From NCBI GenBank assembly GCA_033557685.1, contig JAWQRN010000165.1, positions 1 to 35,524 on the forward strand: DNA of 35,524 nucleotides. Reading direction: 5' to 3'. Positions within the stretch are counted from its first letter, which is position 1, and each line of letters opens with the position of its first letter. Under the pieces are notes generated by a model. The model was not told the origin of the DNA and ran no database searches. It saw only the letters and a list, made by a program, of their open reading frames with translations. This document shows positions 1 through 10,695 of the stretch, piece after piece. The position numbers and the translations under genes are program-made. The DNA comes from Sperchopsis tessellata (lineage: Eukaryota > Arthropoda > Insecta > Coleoptera > Hydrophilidae).

Positions 1-5
1 TTAAA

Positions 6-8
<3 letters not shown>

Positions 9-57
<49 letters not shown>
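9..57. repeat. (TA)n microsatellite
   Basis: An uninterrupted run of alternating T and A at the left edge of the window. It is a simple sequence repeat with no other signal. Confidence 0.97.
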
Positions 58-64
<7 letters not shown>

Positions 65-414
65 GTAAATAGATTCTACGAAATTATTCACGAAGTATTC
101 TTTAGTGAAAATTTACCTTAATGGAAATTTTTATAAAATGAAAGTAGTTTCGTTTCAACAGTTTATTTGCAATCAAGCTTAATGTTCCTAACTAATAAAG
201 TATATGGGTAATATTATTCTTAATAACACAAAAACAGCCGAACGAGTACAAAAATCATGAAATCAGAAATACATTGATACATTGCTGTGGAGTGGAGTAT
301 TTATTTTTTAATTACATGCAAAACAAGCTAGTCGGAAAACCTACGATTTAAACACAAAGGCACTGCGACTTAAATATTTTGTTGACATCAATTTATATTC
401 CATGCAAGCATTGT

Positions 415-985
415 TCTTCCCGTTATCTCCAAAGAAATATCTCCATCCATCGTTCGAGCTAACGCAAATACATGCATGATGTTACGGTTTCGATTAGAAT
501 ACCCTCGATATACACAATGGCTGGTATAGCTAGCTCATTGAGCATTATTTTCGAGTTACTATTATTTATCCTCAGGCCTACATTTCTACTTTCGGAATTT
601 AGATCAACCATTTGTTCTTAAAGCTCTTGGATAATGTGTGCAAATGTCTCGATATCATTTGTAAATCTCAAATGGTTAAGATATTATCCATTCATTCGTA
701 TACCCTTGTGTGTGTATACCCTAATATAGTTCCCGGAAGATATACTTTAGATCTGCACTGAACAACTTCGGCAAAATGGTGTCTCCTTGTCTAACACACC
801 TTTAAATTTCAAACGTTCTCGTTCTGTAATGTAATTTAACATTTAATGTGACTTTTTTATAGATGTTCTGAATCAACTGGATATTGGCAGAGGGAATGCC
901 ATTTTTTGACGAAAGTGTTTGTAACTGAAGATCGAATCAAATTCTTTTTTGTGGTCTACGAAAACACGACGCACATATAAATGTG
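415..985 (-). mobile_element. RTE-type LINE reverse transcriptase fragment, decayed
   Basis: Translation of the minus strand, switching frame at indels, gives reverse transcriptase blocks in the correct order. First comes a catalytic-Asp block, VDHKKEFDSI (consensus VDxxKAFDS), near 925-960. Then IQLIQNIYKKVTLNV, and CVRQGDTILPKLFSADL near 745-795 (the RQGDT-I-SPKLF signature). A damaged FADD box reads LRFTNDIETF near 640-670, and SRNVGLRINNS near 575-605 is the GLKIN block. RQGDTxxPKLF together with the 'SRKVGLKIN' pattern is typical of RTE/BovB-like elements. Stops, frameshifts and loss of the DD pair make it inactive. It has no endonuclease and no recognisable 3' tail, so it is a truncated copy. 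Assignment to a non-LTR retrotransposon is solid; the RTE clade is likely. Confidence 0.82.
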
Positions 986-3900
986 GTAAAAATTTTGCAA
1001 TTAAGAAATTACTATTATAAACGAGTTCAAGCATTAAATTTAAAGTATTATTTATACATACAACTCAAAGAAAAAAATATTTTTTGTTATAATTAGAAAC
1101 CGATTTTTCAGGACTTTCGAGAATCTTGGCCAAGAGTATCGGTCTTTAAAAGCAAAATTATGTCTTGTTTTGAAATTTCAAATTAAGAAATATGTTACTT
1201 TTATCTTGAAAATTCGAGACAAGACAAGACAAGATCTTGAAAGTAATGGTCTTACCGCGTTAATTAATGATGTATATCGACGGTTAATAATCTTCCTATA
1301 TATCCAACACATCATAATATGCAGTCTTTAAAAAAGCACATATCATGCTTCTTAAGTTTAGGAAAGCATGATTTATTTTAAATCTACCACTTAGGTTACC
1401 TCATTCAGGACTGCTTTGGGCAAAATACTTTCACCTCTGCCAATTCATAATTCAACTGATTTTCATCTGGTTGAGGCTAATGCTGCTGCCTCTATGGCAT
1501 AATGATCAAGTACAAGCAGATAGGATATAGATTTAAAGCTAAAGTGGACGTTGTAAGGAATATATCCATAATACTCACAACACTGGATGTATTATAGCTT
1601 AGAAATATACGTATTAAATTGGATTATTTGTTCACTATAATGTAGCTGCATAAGAATGCATAGGCAATGTTATTTAAGATTAAACATCACGACCAACAAA
1701 CAAACCTTCATACTTTACTAAAATATAATGCTGGCTTCCTCTTTTTTCTTAGAAACATCAAAATACTTAACCTTCCAAAGAAAAAATGAGAGCATGTTTT
1801 AATTTTATTAAAATTATATTAGAATATTCCCTCCTTTTCATGAGTAAAACTAGTTGTGACTTTATCATATCGACAGACCATTTCAGTTCTAGTATGTAAG
1901 TCCGATTGGCTTATTGAATGTGTACTTCATGTCTGTAAACACCTTAACTCCCAACATATTTATGTGTAGATGGTCTAAAGTAACAGATAGTTAAAGCTGT
2001 AAAAAGTGATTATGCAGCTTGGTAATCACATTCCTACGCATATCTTACTCACTACTTAGAGGCAATGTGAAAGCACTTGCAAAGTACACTTACGTCGGAA
2101 TAGACTTACTGTGGAGAGAAGGGATCCACGTTTCCGAAGAAAAATAACAAAAGCCAATAAGGTTTTGGGGTAATATTGGGAACATATGGGTGATCGCCAA
2201 GGAATACGTGTCTGGTCACACTGAACACGAGCACCTCACGCGATCTCTCTGATGGATTCATAGGTATAAAATACATACGACGGGGGTGTAATCGAAATTT
2301 AAACCGTAAACACGTAATTATCCTCCCGGGTGACTCTTTGGATTTATTTAATATTCTTTATTCTACAATAGAATATATTTCATAAAGTATTTCTTAAATA
2401 ATTTACATAAAAGTTCTACTTCATTTTAGTTTTATTATTCCGATATTACATCATCTTATTTTTGGATATTTCGACATTTACTTGCTATACTTCCACGGTA
2501 AATGTTCTTTTATTGTACCGTTACATATATTTTATTATTTTTACTTCAAAACGGATAACAAAGCAGTGTTTGGTTTTGTGGGTAGACGTGGGAATATTGA
2601 AAGATATGACACTCACGTCGAACTGAAGGCACTACTAGATAATCTGATGTTCATGTTTGGTCCTAAATAAGGTCCACACAAAACAGAATTTATGTTGTCC
2701 ACAGAGGTGACCGAGATGTGTATATAGCTTGGCGTCATCTCGTTGGTAATTTTGAGCCAGGCTTAGCAGACATATCTTTCTTGTATTTTATTGTAAACCT
2801 TCTGATATTTTTTCCTGCAAAACCTCCTCAATGAGGATCACACGCAGCATTTTCATTTCCATTTTGTTGGTTTTTGAATAACTGCCGGGTTAACAAAGCG
2901 GTACAATTAAGCATGCTCATCACAGTAAATACCTTACAATACAAGCACTTCCTTCTAATTGTCAAAACTCTATTGTTTTTTGTATATAGAGGAGGACCGG
3001 GGAATGGCGGTGCCTATGCAGAAAGTGAAATATAATCGAACGTTATTATTTTGCTCAAATTTGGATATCAATAAAATATCCCAAATGAAATCTCTTTTCA
3101 TTATCCTAAACCACAATCAGTATTTACGTAACATTTCTAGAGATATTATGAAATTTTTAAGAAATTTAAATGACCGACTTTTTTCCGCCTCGCGGGTAAT
3201 GGCGATCTGTATATAGAGTAATATCGGTCAAAATGGGATAGTGGTAGTTAATTTGATAGGTGCGATCTTAGTTACAAGTTACAATCTAACTAAAAGATTT
3301 AACTGAATATATATAGCAAATTAACCAAGTATTCATATGGCAAATATGATTTATTTGATAAATGCATACTGTGGTACGTACCTTTCATAAATTTCTGCAG
3401 AAACAATTGATTTCTGTTACACAAAATCAACTTCGCGTCACACACGGCGAACGGGGCGAAACAAGATGGGTACTTCGCTCTCACTAGTGTTAATCGCTCC
3501 TCGTATATGGAAGGAATAGTTAGAATTAGTGTGGTGTACATACTTTCGGAGACAGTATGGTGACCAGCACTACCCGGTGACCACCATTCCCCCATCCTCA
3601 CTTACATATTTTTATCCTTTTATTTACCAATAACTTTGTTTTGTATTTATGTATCGTTTTGATGAATTAGCATTATTCTGATTCAAATGACGTCTTATTT
3701 TTTTAACTTGTCTTTTTCTATTAAATTCCGTCGCTTCGCTACTCCACGTAGGTACTTGAGAGTTATTACATACAATTTATCTGTATGGGTCCTTCTATAT
3801 TTTCACTAGACAAACACGCCATTTTTGCTTACCGCCTGTAGCAAAGTTTATTTTTATTAAGATGTACTACACCTACGGTTAATTTCAGGTCTAGATATTT

Positions 3901-5137
3901 TTTGCAGTAAGTTTAGTCGCATGCATCACTAATAAAATTTCACTTATATTCTCACTTCTTTATACTTATATATACATTATTATTATCTAAATATTACCGA
4001 TGGCGTCAAAGTGTTCTCAAAAACGTAGTTTGGAGACCACTGTCACAGGCCAATGTTCTACCAAGTGGATTTTATGCGAACGCCTGTCGTAACTCAGTCG
4101 GATGATAAACATGTTACAATTTGGCCTCTGCTCACGGAACTCGATTTGAGTTTCCGCCAAATAAAATGGAATTAAATTTCTTATATGATTTACACTTCTC
4201 GTGACCTGATTTCCCATGACAGACAGTATAAATTCACCCACGACTTTGCGTTTATTGTTTCTTTCTTTTTAAAAAGTGTCATCGGAGCTTCCTAGCTCTC
4301 GCTAAGATCTAGAAGTTGCTCCGAGATCAAATGCACTACTCCATTCCGGGCTTATGAGATTCCCTTCGGGGAAGTGGTTCCTTTTAATTTACTGCTATTT
4401 TGTTTTTATTGTGTTCATAACGTTTGAGATGCTTTTTATGGCACTAGAGTGTAATATAATGGAAAGAAGTACAACTGAAGCTGCGATTCAGCAATATATC
4501 ATAATGATTTCATTAAAAGCTTTAGAAGTAAAGTGTGGGCTTATTGAACTGGTAAACAAGAACATTCTTCAACATATTACTTTTGTTTCAATATTAACCG
4601 AAATAAACATTCTAATTCTAAAACATCTATGCTTTTATAAATGAATGATAGAATAGTCTAGTGATTCTCAAATGGCGAAGGCCCCAAATTCCATTCTATT
4701 AACTAATTCCCCTGCAGTACATAAAATATACTGAAGAAAATATCTACATAAATCAAGACAAAGAACTGAATTTCAGAGTGCAAACTAAAAAATTTGAATT
4801 AAATTGTGGATGTATCGTAAATTGGATATCATTATTTATACCATGCCCAAACACTCGTTGTTGACAGAGTCATTAAATCCCTGAAGATGAGATAAATAAA
4901 TTATTTTTCCGTACAAAACCTTAAAGCATTACATTATGACCACCCAACTCAGGACAAACAAGGATGGGAAGGGAAAGGATGGAATGAAACCTTTTCAGCT
5001 TTATTACCAAACGGCATAGCCGCGCATCAGGCGGCAAACGATTCCATTAATTGATTGTCATAAGAGATTTCCCAAAAAATCGGTCTTCTATATGGCAACC
5101 ATCAAGTTGAAGTATTGGGGGCAATTTTATTTTAGTA
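986..5137. other. Long non-coding tract, no recognisable gene
   Basis: I see AT-rich DNA without a supportable gene. A short (AAGAC)n-like run lies near 1217-1232. Two patches with more G+C and CpG stand out, about 2090-2330 and 3420-3600, but I recognise neither. The open frames here (for example 2482-2670, 2959-3216 and 3299-3601 on the minus strand) show no family motif and look like chance. There is an imperfect 43-bp hairpin at 4282-4324 and a GC-rich hairpin at 5019-5035 (stem GCCGC/GCGGC). Confidence 0.6.
4282..4324. repeat. Imperfect hairpin
   Basis: The two ends are near-complementary: TCGGAGCTTCCTAG on the left and CTAGAAGTTGCTCCGA on the right, two bases longer on one arm. It lies in the GC-richer patch upstream of the Tigger element. 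It may be the remnant of a short palindromic repeat; its function is unknown. Confidence 0.5.
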
Positions 5138-5139
5138 TA

Positions 5140-5162
5140 CAGGTATCCATCGTAAAACACGG
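5140..5162 (+). repeat. Tigger terminal inverted repeat (3' end of element)
   Basis: Reads CAGGTATCCATCG then ends AAAACACGG, directly after TA at 5138-5139. Its partner is the inverted copy at 7066-7088. Confidence 0.93.
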
Positions 5163-5513
5163 ATCTTAGAAAATATATAACACGAAACCGTGTTATGCGG
5201 GACCAAAAATCAATGTAAAATTGAGGGTTACTTTCCAAAACTTCAAATTTGGCACATTTGTGACATGGAAACTGTGACAGTTTTAATATTATGACTTTTC
5301 GTCAAAAATACGCACGCGCAAAATCCCCATTGATACAACTACATATAAGAAACGTAAATTTATTCTAAATAATATTAACTAAACATAAATAATATCTCAC
5401 AATAATCACAGTTTTAAATAAAAAACAAATTCTTAAAATAATACGAAAATATTCTTCCTTTTCACTGTTATTCGAATGAGGCCGTTTCCTTTGTTGATGT
5501 TTTAAAAAGTCAA

Positions 5514-6895
5514 TTATCTTACTATGTTTGGCCTCACTTGATGATTCTTTGTAAAGTTCGTGGTAGGGAGCTTAACAATTTTGAAGATCCCTTTTGTACG
5601 CCTTTCCGCCGAAGGAATCATGTTCAAAAAATAATTTTCCAATTGTTCGGCCAAGTTTATCTCTTCCATAATACTTTTTAATATAAATTTCCAAATTTTC
5701 CTCTTCGCTACTACGTCTGAATTAATTTTGTCTCCAATTGCCATTTGAACTAAATCTGCTTCATCGACCTCTTTCTCTACCAGAAGTTCTTAAATGTCTT
5801 CAGCACTCATGTCATCGAAAACTTCACCTCCTATCGATCTAGCAGGTTCAACTATCTCGCCTACTCTGAATTCTACTGAATCAACCATACTTCCTGCATG
5901 AACTGACTCTGGCTATATATTTTCAAAACGCATTTTATGTTGACGACTTTACTTCTTTGAGCGATAAAACTAAAATTTTGATACAGTCCATAATTGAAAA
6001 TAATTTCGATATTTTCATCACTTCAATAGATTTTTTCTAAAATCCATTGTAACGATTTTCCCATGTAGTTAGATTTAAAAGTAAATATAATTCGTTGGTG
6101 CAATGGTTGGATTAAAGAAGTTATATTGGGTGGTAATAAAACTTTGAATTCTAGATTCTTCTGCTTTAAATAATTTTCCACGGCTGGCACAAAACAATCG
6201 GCACCCAAGTTTCTATATTTGCTTTCCAAAATACTGGCAACGAATTTTTATCTATACCATTCATGCGAGGATTAGCAGATCTGTAAACTAGCATGGGTTT
6301 TATCATATAATCTCCGGATGCGTTACTGCACATAAGTAACATTACACGATCTATCGACACCTTAAAACCGGATGCAGTTTTCTTTTTTTTTAAGTATATG
6401 TTCTGTTATGAATTTTTATTCTACCAAAGACCTGTCTCATCGACATTGAATATTTGATGAGGTGAATATCCGTGTTCTTCAATAATTTGTTTTTGTTCCT
6501 CTGGATAGTTTATTGCAGCTTCATTATCAACTGATGCACTCTTTCGTTGAAGTTTTATGTAATGAGAATCGGTGTTTAAAACTTTCGAACCAATCATTAC
6601 TGGCAACAAAGTCAGGGTTAACAGATGATTCTCCAGGTTCTTTTAAATGGTTATAAATTTTGAGAGCCTTTTGTTTGATTACATTATGGTCTAATGGAAT
6701 CCGTTCAGTGGTACTATCACCTATCCAGATGTTTAATATAATTATTGGAGCTCGGGGACGAGCTGTCCCATTCGCGAAGTCCTAATTGTCTGCTCATTTT
6801 TCTGGATGGCTAGTATAGTTGCCTCATTTAACTGTTAATATTTGTTTAAGTTGATCCAAAATTGGAATCCTCGATTTCAAAAAATAAAATGTATT
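5514..6895 (-). pseudogene. Tigger/jerky-like transposase pseudogene
   Basis: The blocks run in the family order from high to low coordinates. The first helix-turn-helix (psq type) is partly readable (NEATILAIQKNEQTIRTS, about 6770-6825). The CENP-B-type helix-turn-helix shows PLDHNVIKQKALKIYNHLKE near 6635-6705. The first catalytic Asp sits in QIFNVDETGLW near 6424-6455. Next come SGFKVSIDRVMLLMCSNASGD and IKPMLVYRS (6290-6395), then PPNITSLIQPL near 6090-6130. Between VENYLK and EFKVLLPPN (about 6150-6185) the segment that normally holds LLDNAPxH is missing, so the second catalytic Asp is gone. The third motif reads QPLHQ instead of QPxDQ, losing the third Asp. A C-terminal tail follows at 5514-5744. 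Several stops and frameshifts are present. DDE_1-family identity is firm; activity is excluded. Confidence 0.92.
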
Positions 6896-7065
6896 TTGTG
6901 TGGTGCAGGTTTACTTTTATTAGACATACTAATTTAGGGCTAGAACTTTTGAGTCAATATCGATACCGTGTTATATGAATATGCACCGTGCTATAAGAAT
7001 GTTGCAAAAGTACCCTGCTGTATGAGGGCTGGGTGCAATTCTCAAATCGTGTTATAACGAAATCG

Positions 7066-7088
7066 CCGTGTTGTACGAGGGATATCTG
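7066..7088 (-). repeat. Tigger terminal inverted repeat (5' end of element)
   Basis: The minus strand reads CAGATATCCCTCG then ends ACAACACGG, followed on the plus strand by TA at 7089-7090. It matches 5140-5162 at 20 of 23 positions. Confidence 0.93.
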
Positions 7089-7090
7089 TA

Positions 7091-10000
7091 TTGTACACCG
7101 CAACTGCAACTCGGAGTTACTGTTTATTAGCAATGGTGAGGCAGAACAACCTATCTCGAAAGGAATTTGCACAATAATATCGTCTTAACCCAAAAAGAAA
7201 ATGGAATGCACATATTCTGCAAACTTTGCTGTTCCCACATTCTAACATTTGAACTCTTAGTGCGTTCGTTAATTTTACTTTCGCCTTAGACAGCAGTAAA
7301 TATTTTGTAATAATATACATTTTTTTAATATTCACGAGCTTGCTAAGCAGCTGATGTCCAGATCTCTAGGGTATTCTGTGTATTCCGAATTAGTCGTACT
7401 AACTAGTACGGTCCCCATAGGTTCCACCCCAGTTATTTATAAATCTCATAATGTCCTCAAGTTGGTAAACCCTAGGATCTTAAATTACAGCCATGTGAGA
7501 GCAAGGCACTGACACAGAAAGTTTCCACCGACACCTCCTCCTCACGTATCCTTGAGATTAGGCCCTGGATCACCCCCATCATATGTAACTGTCTCCTTAC
7601 TAAGTAACTTGTTAGCAAGCTGACTATTGTATACACACCAGTCCTGATCTTGTCTTCAACTCTGTAACTTCGATCAGTGCGTTCTATGAAAAACCCTAAT
7701 CTTGTCCTTTTGACTTTTTTGAATACACATAGCATAGGTTCTGATTGATGGAAAGTGCTGCCAAGGTCCACCTTGGTAACATGTGCTCTTTTCCTTTACC
7801 TCGATACCCTTCATGGCGTGGCACTCAAACAAACCTGAATCTGTACTTGCGAGCTTGTCTACTGAGAATGTAAACTACCACCTCCAGCACAGGAGGTATC
7901 TACTTCATCAGCTAACTCATTTCCTGCATAATACAGATACTTCAGCTTGTTACAAACCCTTGCACGCCATGCTTGCAGAAATATGCTGCTATTACACTAT
8001 TTTGCACTAATGAGAATTAATACTAAGATCATGCTATTTAAACTGTATTCCCTTACCATACATTTATCTGGTACTATTTGTTCTGGCGCCATAGGTACAA
8101 AACGAATATTAGTAAATGTAAGGTATAAAGCCTCTACGGGAAATATCGCCAACATGATGTTTCCATAACATAGTATCTTCCATTATAATTAAAAAATTTC
8201 ATAAATTCTTCACATACGATACTACAGAATGACAAGTTACAGCACAATTTAGTTTTGTTTTTGTGTTGCCTTTGTATAGGGATAGCCAATATATAATCAT
8301 TTCATATCTGCATGGTCACTCAACTGGGGTAAATGAAGGACAGCAGACAAATAAGTCGGTAATAAAAAGTGAAAAACAACCATCAGGCACACCACAATTT
8401 CCCTCATGCCACTAAGCTTGGTCTTAACGAACACTCCACTTCTGTAATTAACCAAGAGTCCTTTGGAAGTTCGACCGATAACTACCCAGACGATTCCATC
8501 AGGACCGGGCTCAGTGGCAAAGAGGGTTCTATGAGAAGAACAAGATTGTAAATGAAGAGACCGGGAGAAAGCTTAGTCCATTTCGAGTTATGTTGAAGTG
8601 AATTCTATCTCAGAAGGGTTGAATAGCTTTTAGTCCAACACTGAGGAGGTAAATGTTTTAGATGGCTTAACAGGCCATGTCTCAAGGTTTTTAATATATC
8701 GACTGGGTTCTTGTCACCATAGAGGGTGGTTCTTAAGAAGAGAAGGAAGTACCCCAAGTGAACCACTGTTGGCTTGAATTTTTATTTGAAAGCAATTGAA
8801 AGCTCAGCAGTCATCTTGCATATCAGGAGGATCTGACTCGAAAAGAAGTGGAACAATGCATCTTCCTATTTAATCTCTTACATGAGTTCCATGAAAATAA
8901 GCTTCTGATTCCACACCATCATTATGTATATGAGCAAAGGAACAAATCCTCAATTTTCTGAGCTGACCAAGAGTGTCCTGATCTTAGAGGTCGGAGTTTG
9001 CAGGATTTTCCCCATGATTACATATCCCAATATAGTGGACATAGCTGCTAGTTCGCTGTGTATAGTAGTGAGAGGAATTGATTGGAAGATTTAAAGCTCA
9101 CCACCGAGAAAGCAATCTAAAGGTGATGATTTACATAATGTGAGATCTGTTAAAGGTAGTGAGCTGAACTTTTGTATCATTTGACTTGAGAATGGCACCA
9201 TAGCAAGATCTGCTGATAAATATGTGGAAGAACAATGGCTTCCGTCTCCACTGAAGGGGGAGAGCTATGATTTGATGAAATCGTGCAAAAGACCCTTAGA
9301 ATAGAAGTTTTCCATAGAACAGAGATGGTTTTTGTGATTATAGACAAATTGGAGCCAAGGTCAAATGTATTTGTATGAGAGTTGCTTGCTCAGAATTTGA
9401 AAATGTTGAAATTTGCCCTAAGTGAAGGAGCGTGATATGTTTACTAACGTAATTTGGAGGTGCATTCCTTGGTAGAATGAGAGTTTGAATTTGAGAAATT
9501 TTGATAGTTTATGGTGCTTGAATGTTTTACATGTATAAATTCTATGAGCTTCTTTGCAAACAATATAAGAAGTTGTTTTTAAAATTGTTGTTCAACCTCT
9601 TGTTAACAAGGATGTTTTTGTAGGTCCTATTTTAGGAAAAACTTTTTAATTAGCAGATGATCTAGAACCTGTATGTGAACTTATACTGATGAATAAATTT
9701 CCATATATGTTATATTGTTTCCTAACAAACTCAAAATGTTGGGATACTATAATTTGCAGCTAGTTCGGATACGAAACAAAGTCAACTGCCTAATATTTGT
9801 AGTGTGATGGTCAAAAGAAGAAAGTCAGCTTCATTTGGACTACAAACATTAAAAATCCTTTCTGTTTTCACTACTAATGAGTCCTAAACACTTACTGATG
9901 ACAAGAAGAGTCAAAACTAGAGTTTGCCCATTGCGTCGTGTATAAAATCTATTTGAACTGTAGTGATATTATATCCTCAGCAGTAGCCAGACTAAAAAGA

Positions 10001-10543
10001 ATTGTACATGCTATGCTTTCACCCAGGATCACGCCTCCGAGAGACCAAATATAATGTATCATTTCTTGTAAAATTAGTACCAGTTGATTCATACCTAAAA
10101 ATTCTCTTATATGTTCAAAAATTATAAAAAAAGGCTGTAACTCTTAGAAGAATCACTAATAGGTCACAACGGTAATACATACTCATCCAACCAATTCGGT
10201 CAGGCTAAAATATCTTCATAATTAAAAACATTTTTCTTCTGATTTAAAATATCCTCTGTTGCTTTTCTATAAACAAATATCTCTGTCTGATGTGCAGGAT
10301 TCGGAGAGATTTGTCAGGTTTGTAAGAGTCTGGAAGATTAGATGTTTGGTACTGTAGGTGATACCTCTAAGCTTAAATAGACAAAATTAAACTAGCGGAA
10401 ACACAAGCATAAAATAATGGGAGTTACCATATCTAAATGACTATTAATCTGTGATTAGCTTTAGTTTATTATCAGCAAGGACTTATTATTTTTAGGTTTT
10501 ATCAGTTTTTATGTAGCCTCTAACTATATTTTTAATGTTACAG
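7091..10543. other. Tract without an assignable gene, probably intron or intergenic
   Basis: No transposon domain or host exon could be supported. The stretch 7480-9480 has more G+C than its surroundings and several modest open frames (7472-7771 minus; 7783-8010, 7947-8168 and 8369-8551 plus). None carries a motif I recognise, and stops in all frames break up longer readings. The part just left of 10543 would be the last intron of the gene whose terminal exon starts at 10544. Confidence 0.5.
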
Positions 10544-10695
10544 TCGACATCGAAATCACAGAAGTACCAGCGGAGGCAATATCGAATGGAAATGCCATAG
10601 CAAATGGTGAACAGCATCAGCAGCCCCCAACACCCCGATCTATACTACTCCTCAACAGTCTTTTAACTTTCGCTCTTTCGTTTCTATTCTTCTAA
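10544..10695 (+). CDS. 3'-terminal coding exon of a probable GPI-anchored surface protein
   Basis: A pyrimidine-rich stretch ending TTTTTAATGTTACAG (10529-10543) is a good splice acceptor. The exon opens with two bases of a split codon, then 49 sense codons and TAA at 10693-10695. The first 31 residues are hydrophilic, with low-complexity SNGNAIANG and QHQQPPTPR. The last 17 residues, ILLLNSLLTFALSFLFF, are a hydrophobic tail that stops at the membrane. A small-residue patch (N20-G21), a spacer of about ten polar residues and then a terminal hydrophobic segment is the layout of a GPI-attachment signal. Insect immunoglobulin-superfamily adhesion proteins often end this way, but I cannot name the gene. 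The local base composition is also less AT-rich than the flanks. Upstream exons would lie to the left, probably outside the window. An alternative is a tail-anchored protein. Confidence 0.6.

Larger units (their letters stand above)
5140..7088 (-). mobile_element. pogo/Tigger-type DNA transposon, nearly full length, inactive
   Basis: A 1,949-bp element bounded by 23-bp terminal inverted repeats (5140-5162 and 7066-7088; 20 of 23 positions agree). Both begin CAG, and each is flanked by the dinucleotide TA (5138-5139 and 7089-7090), the target duplication expected of Tc1/mariner-pogo elements. The interior encodes a decayed transposase on the minus strand. A subterminal run of 'GTTATAACACG'-like sequence occurs near both ends (about 5175-5200 and 7045-7060), as in many Tigger elements. 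Length and gene order fit an almost complete copy of this superfamily, which mobilises by cut-and-paste. Stops, frameshifts and loss of catalytic residues make it non-autonomous today. Confidence 0.94.

Noticed and set aside
3299..3601. 100-codon minus-strand open frame in a CpG-richer patch
   Set aside because: No recognisable domain, no splice signals that fit, and no coherent neighbouring exon; likely chance or part of an unknown repeat.
8369..8551. 60-codon plus-strand open frame with fairly balanced amino acid composition
   Set aside because: Reading upstream and downstream is full of stops and no motif is recognised, so I did not call a gene.
9890..9940. CTGATGACAAG...GTCAAAAC, a possible hammerhead core
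   Set aside because: No GAAA box, stem II would overlap the core, and no flanking complementarity forms stem I.
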